Part shown: positions 6,116 through 9,229 of the stretch, in pieces | How positions within the stretch are numbered: the stretch's first letter is position 1 | Layout of the letters: each line of letters starts with the position of its first letter | Assembly: GCA_902762335.1 (NCBI GenBank) | Contig: CACWNZ010000036.1 | Span: 1-9,229, forward strand | Origin: an uncultured Ruminococcus sp. | Lineage (GTDB): Bacteria; Bacillota; Clostridia; Oscillospirales; Acutalibacteraceae | DNA length: 9,229 bases | Direction: 5' to 3' | Translations under genes and position numbers: made by a program | Notes under the pieces: model-generated | Database searches by the model: none | The model's input: only the letters and a program-made list of their open reading frames with translations | What the model was told of the DNA's origin: nothing

Positions 6116-6991
6116 ATGACTATAAAGCTTGGCAGAAACGATCCCTGCTGGTGCGGCAGCGGAAGGAAATACAAAAAATGTCACGAGGAGTTCGACGATA
6201 GGATCGCCTACATAAAAAGTCAGGGGCATATCGTACCGAGCCACAGTATCATCAAGACCCCCGAACAGATAGCGGGCATAAGAGAGAGCTGTAAGATAAA
6301 TATCGCGGTGCTCGACTATGTTGCCGAGAATATCCGCGTGGGCATGACAACACAGGAGATAGACGATCTCGTATCGTCAAAGACGGCAGAGCTGGGCGGA
6401 ATCCCCGCGCCTCTGAATTACGAGGGCTACCCCAAGAGCGTATGCACCTCTATAAATGAGGTAGTGTGCCACGGCATACCCTCCGATAAGGTCGTGCTGA
6501 AGGACGGCGATATTATCAACGTAGACGTTTCTACCATATATAAGGGCTATTTCTCCGATTCGTCAAGAATGTTCTGCATAGGCAGCGTAAGCGAGGAAAA
6601 GAAAAAGCTCGTTGACGTGGTAAAGGAATGCGTTGAGCTCGGTCTTGAAAAGGTAAAGCCCTGGGGCTTTTTAGGCGATATGGGACAGGCGGTAAACGAC
6701 CACGCAACGGCAAACGGCTACAGTGTCGTGCGCGAGATAGGCGGTCATGGCGTGGGACTTGAATTTCACGAGGACCCGTGGGTAAGCTACGTATCAAAGG
6801 CGGGCGAGGAAATGCTTCTCGTGCCGGGCATGATATTCACGATAGAGCCTATGGTAAACATGGGTACGCACAAGGTGTTCGTAGACAAGGACGACGATTG
6901 GACGATATACACCGCAGATAAAAAACCCTCCGCTCAATGGGAGATAATGGTACTCGTAACCGAGGACGGTCACGAGGTACTTTGTTGGTAA
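6116..6991 (+). CDS. map: Type I methionine aminopeptidase with N-terminal SEC-C motif
   Basis: A 291-residue cytoplasmic metalloenzyme that removes the initiator methionine from nascent proteins. Residues 6-23 form a SEC-C zinc motif (GRNDPCWCGSGRKYKKCH, ligands C11, C13, C22, H23), as in SecA tails; such motifs bind zinc and may help dock on the ribosome (inference). The pita-bread catalytic domain (about 45-291) shows all five metal ligands: D137 in NVDVS, D148 in FSDSS, H211 in GGHGVG, E244 in TIEPM and E276 in AQWE. The substrate-side histidines H119 (VCHG) and H218 (FHED) are also present. It is longer than the roughly 250-264-residue housekeeping enzymes because of the N-terminal extension. 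The ATG has AAGGG 8 nt upstream. The gene stands alone between a clear promoter and a bidirectional terminator, so it is monocistronic here. A second plain map gene, often linked to ribosomal-protein genes in Firmicutes, may exist elsewhere in the genome. Confidence 0.96.
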   Translation: MTIKLGRNDPCWCGSGRKYKKCHEEFDDRIAYIKSQGHIVPSHSIIKTPEQIAGIRESCKINIAVLDYVAENIRVGMTTQEIDDLVSSKTAELGGIPAPLNYEGYPKSVCTSINEVVCHGIPSDKVVLKDGDIINVDVSTIYKGYFSDSSRMFCIGSVSEEKKKLVDVVKECVELGLEKVKPWGFLGDMGQAVNDHATANGYSVVREIGGHGVGLEFHEDPWVSYVSKAGEEMLLVPGMIFTIEPMVNMGTHKVFVDKDDDWTIYTADKKPSAQWEIMVLVTEDGHEVLCW

Positions 6992-7034
6992 AAAAATCGG
7001 GCTGCCGCACCATAAATGATGCGGCAGCCTTTTT
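6990..7034. terminator. Bidirectional intrinsic terminator between map and the kinase gene
   Basis: A perfect 10-bp stem, GGCTGCCGCA at 7000-7009 with TGCGGCAGCC at 7020-7029, encloses a 10-nt loop. On the plus strand five T follow (7030-7034). On the minus strand a run of seven T follows after 3 nt (6996 to 6990). It therefore serves both convergent genes; its minus-strand T run includes the map stop codon. Confidence 0.92.
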
Positions 7035-7055
7035 GTTGTTATTTTGTTTTTCGGG

Positions 7056-7799
7056 TCATGAATAATCCACGACGTCGACCCAGCTCTTGAGGAAGTCCTC
7101 CTCACCGGGTATCCGCTTGACGAGCTGTGAGGCGGCCACTATGGGCAGCCACTGCTGGATATACTGCTTTGCCGTGTCGGTCTTTTTGCAGAAGAGCTCA
7201 AGATACTTGTCGGCAAGATCCTTGTACCTGAGCGCAAAGAGAAGGTAGGTCCTTGCGGCATCGGCTGCGCCGTTGCCCTGTGTAACGTGCGACCAGTCTA
7301 TTATATGCGGGTTGCCGTCGGGGTCTATTATAATATTGCTGGGGTTGAAGTCGCCGTGGCAGACCTTGTTGTGCTTGGGCATACTCTCAAGCCTTGTGTG
7401 AAGCTCGTAGCGGATAGTAGCGTCAAGCTGACCGCCGAGGCTCGAGATCTTTCTGTTCATCTTGTCCTTGAGCTTATTGAGAAGCGGCGATCTCTTGCTC
7501 TGCACCATTATCTGAAGATCCACGAACTGCTCCATGTATTTGTCTATGTTGTCCGGATCCTCCTGCATGATCTCCGCAAGGGTCTTGCCCTCAACGTACT
7601 CCATTGTGATAGCCCATTCGCCGTCTATAACGGATACGGACCTGAGCGCGGGTATAGGCAGACCCGTCTCCTCCACTCTTGCCTGATTGAGTGCCTCGTT
7701 AAGTATATCCGACTTGGGATATTTTGCCGAGAATACCTTTACTGCGTTGTCGCCGTCGCGATAGATAGTTTTTTCGGCTCTTTTTGTAATTACTTCCAT
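7056..7799 (-). CDS. APH/choline-kinase-fold phosphotransferase
   Basis: A 247-residue kinase of the aminoglycoside phosphotransferase superfamily. The N-lobe has the likely ATP lysine K21 in NAVKVF and a helix-C Glu (E43 or E44) in ARVEETG. Hinge-like TMEYVEGKTL follows at 65-74. The catalytic loop is CHGDFNPSNIII (147-158), with catalytic D150 and N155, and the metal site is IIDWS with D168. All catalytic residues are present, so it should be active. The acceptor is unknown: a small alcohol, sugar, amino sugar or protein. Nothing marks it as an antibiotic-resistance enzyme, and it lacks mobile surroundings. The ATG has AAGGAG about 11 nt upstream, slightly long. It is convergent with map, sharing the bidirectional terminator, and lies 116 bp after the surface protein gene with its own possible promoter. 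Cytoplasmic. Confidence 0.88.
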   Translation of the reverse strand: MEVITKRAEKTIYRDGDNAVKVFSAKYPKSDILNEALNQARVEETGLPIPALRSVSVIDGEWAITMEYVEGKTLAEIMQEDPDNIDKYMEQFVDLQIMVQSKRSPLLNKLKDKMNRKISSLGGQLDATIRYELHTRLESMPKHNKVCHGDFNPSNIIIDPDGNPHIIDWSHVTQGNGAADAARTYLLFALRYKDLADKYLELFCKKTDTAKQYIQQWLPIVAASQLVKRIPGEEDFLKSWVDVVDYS

Positions 7800-7858
7800 T
7801 CCGAAATATGCTCCTTTCTGAAACAGGCTGAGCGCCCGCTTTTATTCTTCCGACTGAT

Positions 7859-7864
7859 ATTATA
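7859..7864 (-). promoter_or_regulatory. Possible -10 (TATAAT) of the kinase gene
   Basis: The minus strand reads a perfect TATAAT about 60 bp before the kinase ATG. The region 16-18 bp upstream has only weak -35 candidates (TGTACT at 18 bp). I saw no terminator for the surface protein gene in 7800-7915, so some transcription may also read through. Confidence 0.5.
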
Positions 7865-7915
7865 TAACTGTTCCGCCGTAAAGTACAGCAGTATTTTGCG
7901 GGCTGCAGCTTTTCG

Positions 7916-9229
7916 TCAGGAATTATTTACGTTATAGACGGCAACGGTACCGTCGGGGGCTGTTTCGGTCAGCTTTGTTGAGCCGTCAACGTATTCCTCG
8001 ATAAGGAATTTATAGCCGTTATAGGTTATCGTCTTGCTTTCTCCGCCGCTGATAGACGTTGATACCGAGCCGATGTAAATATCCGATCTGCCGTTTGCGG
8101 TCGTGATCCTGATCCTGCCTGCCCTTGTATCGAACTCGGCACTGCCTGATTTCTGCGCACTGATCTTTACCGTCAGCGAGACTGAGAGCCCGTTTTTAGT
8201 CGTGACCGTTATTACGACCGTACCCGTATAGCTGCCCGCCTGTGCATATACCGCGCCATTCTCGCTGCTCAGCGCAATAAGATTATTGCTGACGGAATAG
8301 CTGAACTTATCGTCAGAGCAATCCTCGGGGCTGTATTTGAGCATATCCGAAACACAGAAACGGCAGTAGGTGTAGGTGTTATATACCGTCGGGTCAAACC
8401 ATATCTTTTTCGCCGTATTTTTTTCTACGGTTATCTTGCAGTAGGCGTATTTTCCGCTCGTCGACTTTGCGCTTATGGTAGCGGTACCGGGCGCGACTGC
8501 GGTAACTACGCCGCTGCTGCTGACCGTAGCGACGCTCTTGTTCAGCGAACTCCAGGTTATGCTGTCGGTAGATGCCGACGGAACGAGCGATGCGGTAAGG
8601 GCGAGCGTATCTCCCGCGCGCATGGCAGCAGAGGTCTTGTTAAGCTTTACGGCTGTTGCGGGGAGCTTTACAGTAACAGTGCATATTGCCGAAACGCCGT
8701 TTTTAGCCTTTGCCTTTATTACCGCCGTACCCTTTGCAAGACCCGTTACCTTGCCCGTCTGATCTACAGAGGCTATCTTCGGGCTGAGGGACTTCCACGT
8801 TACGGTCTTGTCTGCGGCATTTGAGGGGTATACAGTCGCCTTGAGCTGAATGCTGCTGCCCTTGTTTATGTTAGCCGTGATCTTGTTAAGAGCTATCTTT
8901 GTGACGGGTACGGTAACGTTCACCGTACATACGGCTATCTTGCCGTTGGCTGTTTTTGCCTTTATCTTTGCCGTGCCTGCGCCCTTTGCCGTTACCTTTC
9001 CAGTAGAATCTACTGTGGCGATGGCCGTGTTGGAGGACTTATAGGAAAGACTTCCCTTGTTCCCAGAAGCTGTAATCTTTCCACTGCTCGGGAATGTCAG
9101 CGACATGTTGGATGCTGTGATGGATTGGGTAGCTTTGTTAATCTTGAAGGTGGCAGTTTTTGTACCACTATAGTTGCCTTTGCCAGTAATTGTAACAGTT
9201 GCTGTTCCGACATTGGTGTTATTGCTGTA
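7916..9229 (-). CDS. Secreted Big2-repeat surface protein (5' end off-window)
   Basis: The frame is open from the right edge to a TGA at 7916-7918, giving 437 visible residues. Numbered from the edge, residues 1-30 end an Ig-like repeat (GTATVTITGKGNYSGTKTATFKI). Three bacterial Ig-like group 2 (Big2) repeats follow at about 31-107, 108-187 and 188-268, each with the pattern V/A-T-W/Y-K-S-x-N-x-x-I/V-A-x-V-D/S-x-x-G-x-V-T-A, then a G-T-A-x-I-x-A-K segment and a Cys near the end. A degenerate Ig-like domain (about 271-356) has a small Cys cluster (TYCRFC and EDCSDD). The last 75 or so residues form a separate beta-rich region. There is no LPXTG, membrane tail or choline/SLH motif at the C-terminus, so any anchor or catalytic domain must be off-window. 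Big2 domains usually act as stalks or adhesin modules. Internal ATG 9104-9106 is inside a domain and is not a start. Confidence 0.9.
   Translation of the reverse strand, partial: YSNNTNVGTATVTITGKGNYSGTKTATFKINKATQSITASNMSLTFPSSGKITASGNKGSLSYKSSNTAIATVDSTGKVTAKGAGTAKIKAKTANGKIAVCTVNVTVPVTKIALNKITANINKGSSIQLKATVYPSNAADKTVTWKSLSPKIASVDQTGKVTGLAKGTAVIKAKAKNGVSAICTVTVKLPATAVKLNKTSAAMRAGDTLALTASLVPSASTDSITWSSLNKSVATVSSSGVVTAVAPGTATISAKSTSGKYAYCKITVEKNTAKKIWFDPTVYNTYTYCRFCVSDMLKYSPEDCSDDKFSYSVSNNLIALSSENGAVYAQAGSYTGTVVITVTTKNGLSVSLTVKISAQKSGSAEFDTRAGRIRITTANGRSDIYIGSVSTSISGGESKTITYNGYKFLIEEYVDGSTKLTETAPDGTVAVYNVNNS
8426..9139 (-). repeat. Three tandem Big2 domain repeats
   Basis: Three protein-level repeats of about 77-81 residues lie at roughly 9139-8909, 8908-8669 and 8668-8426. 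Each contains a VTWxSLxxxxAxVxxxGxVTxxxxGTAxI-type core and ends in a C-x-V/I-T-V strand. DNA identity between the copies is moderate, so they are old duplications rather than a recent amplification. The first copy differs from the others in codon use. Confidence 0.8.

Noticed and set aside
5902..6174. Minus-strand frame of about 90 codons covering the divergent promoter region
   Set aside because: It overlaps the start of map, the map promoter and several dyads, and its product has no domain-like pattern.
7056..7799. Aminoglycoside resistance gene
   Set aside because: It shares only the fold motifs; no mobile element or resistance context is present, and the base composition matches neighbours.
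7834..7903. GCCCGC and GCGGGC inverted pair in the spacer before the kinase gene
   Set aside because: The arms are 6 bp and 58 nt apart with no T run, so they do not form a credible terminator or operator.
9104..9106. ATG as the start of the Big2 protein
   Set aside because: The frame stays open to the window edge and upstream codons encode the end of an Ig-like repeat; there is no signal peptide after this ATG.

Overview
The window looks like the chromosome of a Gram-positive, low-to-mid G+C Clostridia member, most likely Oscillospiraceae and Ruminococcus-like. I infer this from the roughly 50% G+C by eye, frequent ATA isoleucine codons, AGGAGG-type ribosome binding sites, a lipoprotein with a lipobox, a SEC-C-tagged type I methionine aminopeptidase, and a Big2-type surface protein. 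No rRNA, tRNA, CRISPR array, transposase or phage gene was recognised.

Positions 1-5270 hold a tight five-gene minus-strand cluster, probably one operon, read from an extended -10 promoter near 5310-5318. In transcription order it is trmB (tRNA m7G46 methyltransferase), a 555-codon-range lipoprotein with calcium-loop-like repeats and a Pro/Glu/Ser tandem-repeat linker, an OmpR/PhoB-type response regulator, a membrane histidine kinase, and a YqhQ/DUF1385 membrane protein cut by the window edge. Gaps are -26, +25, +41 and +17 nt. The lipoprotein's position next to a complete two-component system suggests it serves as an accessory sensor or as an output of that system.

Positions 5382-6115 hold a small four-helix, cysteine-rich membrane protein on the minus strand with its own intrinsic terminator. 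Upstream lies a 210-bp divergent intergenic region rich in perfect inverted repeats. From it map (methionine aminopeptidase) is read on the plus strand from a recognisable -35/-10 promoter.

Positions 6990-9229 start with a bidirectional terminator separating map from a convergent minus-strand gene for an APH/choline-kinase-fold phosphotransferase. Beyond a 116-bp spacer is the 3' part of a large secreted protein with Big2 immunoglobulin-like repeats, whose start is off-window. The N-terminal end of its visible part uses codons unlike the rest, suggesting a mosaic gene.

Most of this is ordinary housekeeping. The parts most worth a second look are the lipoprotein/two-component/YqhQ cluster, the dyad-rich divergent regulatory region, and the mosaic surface protein.
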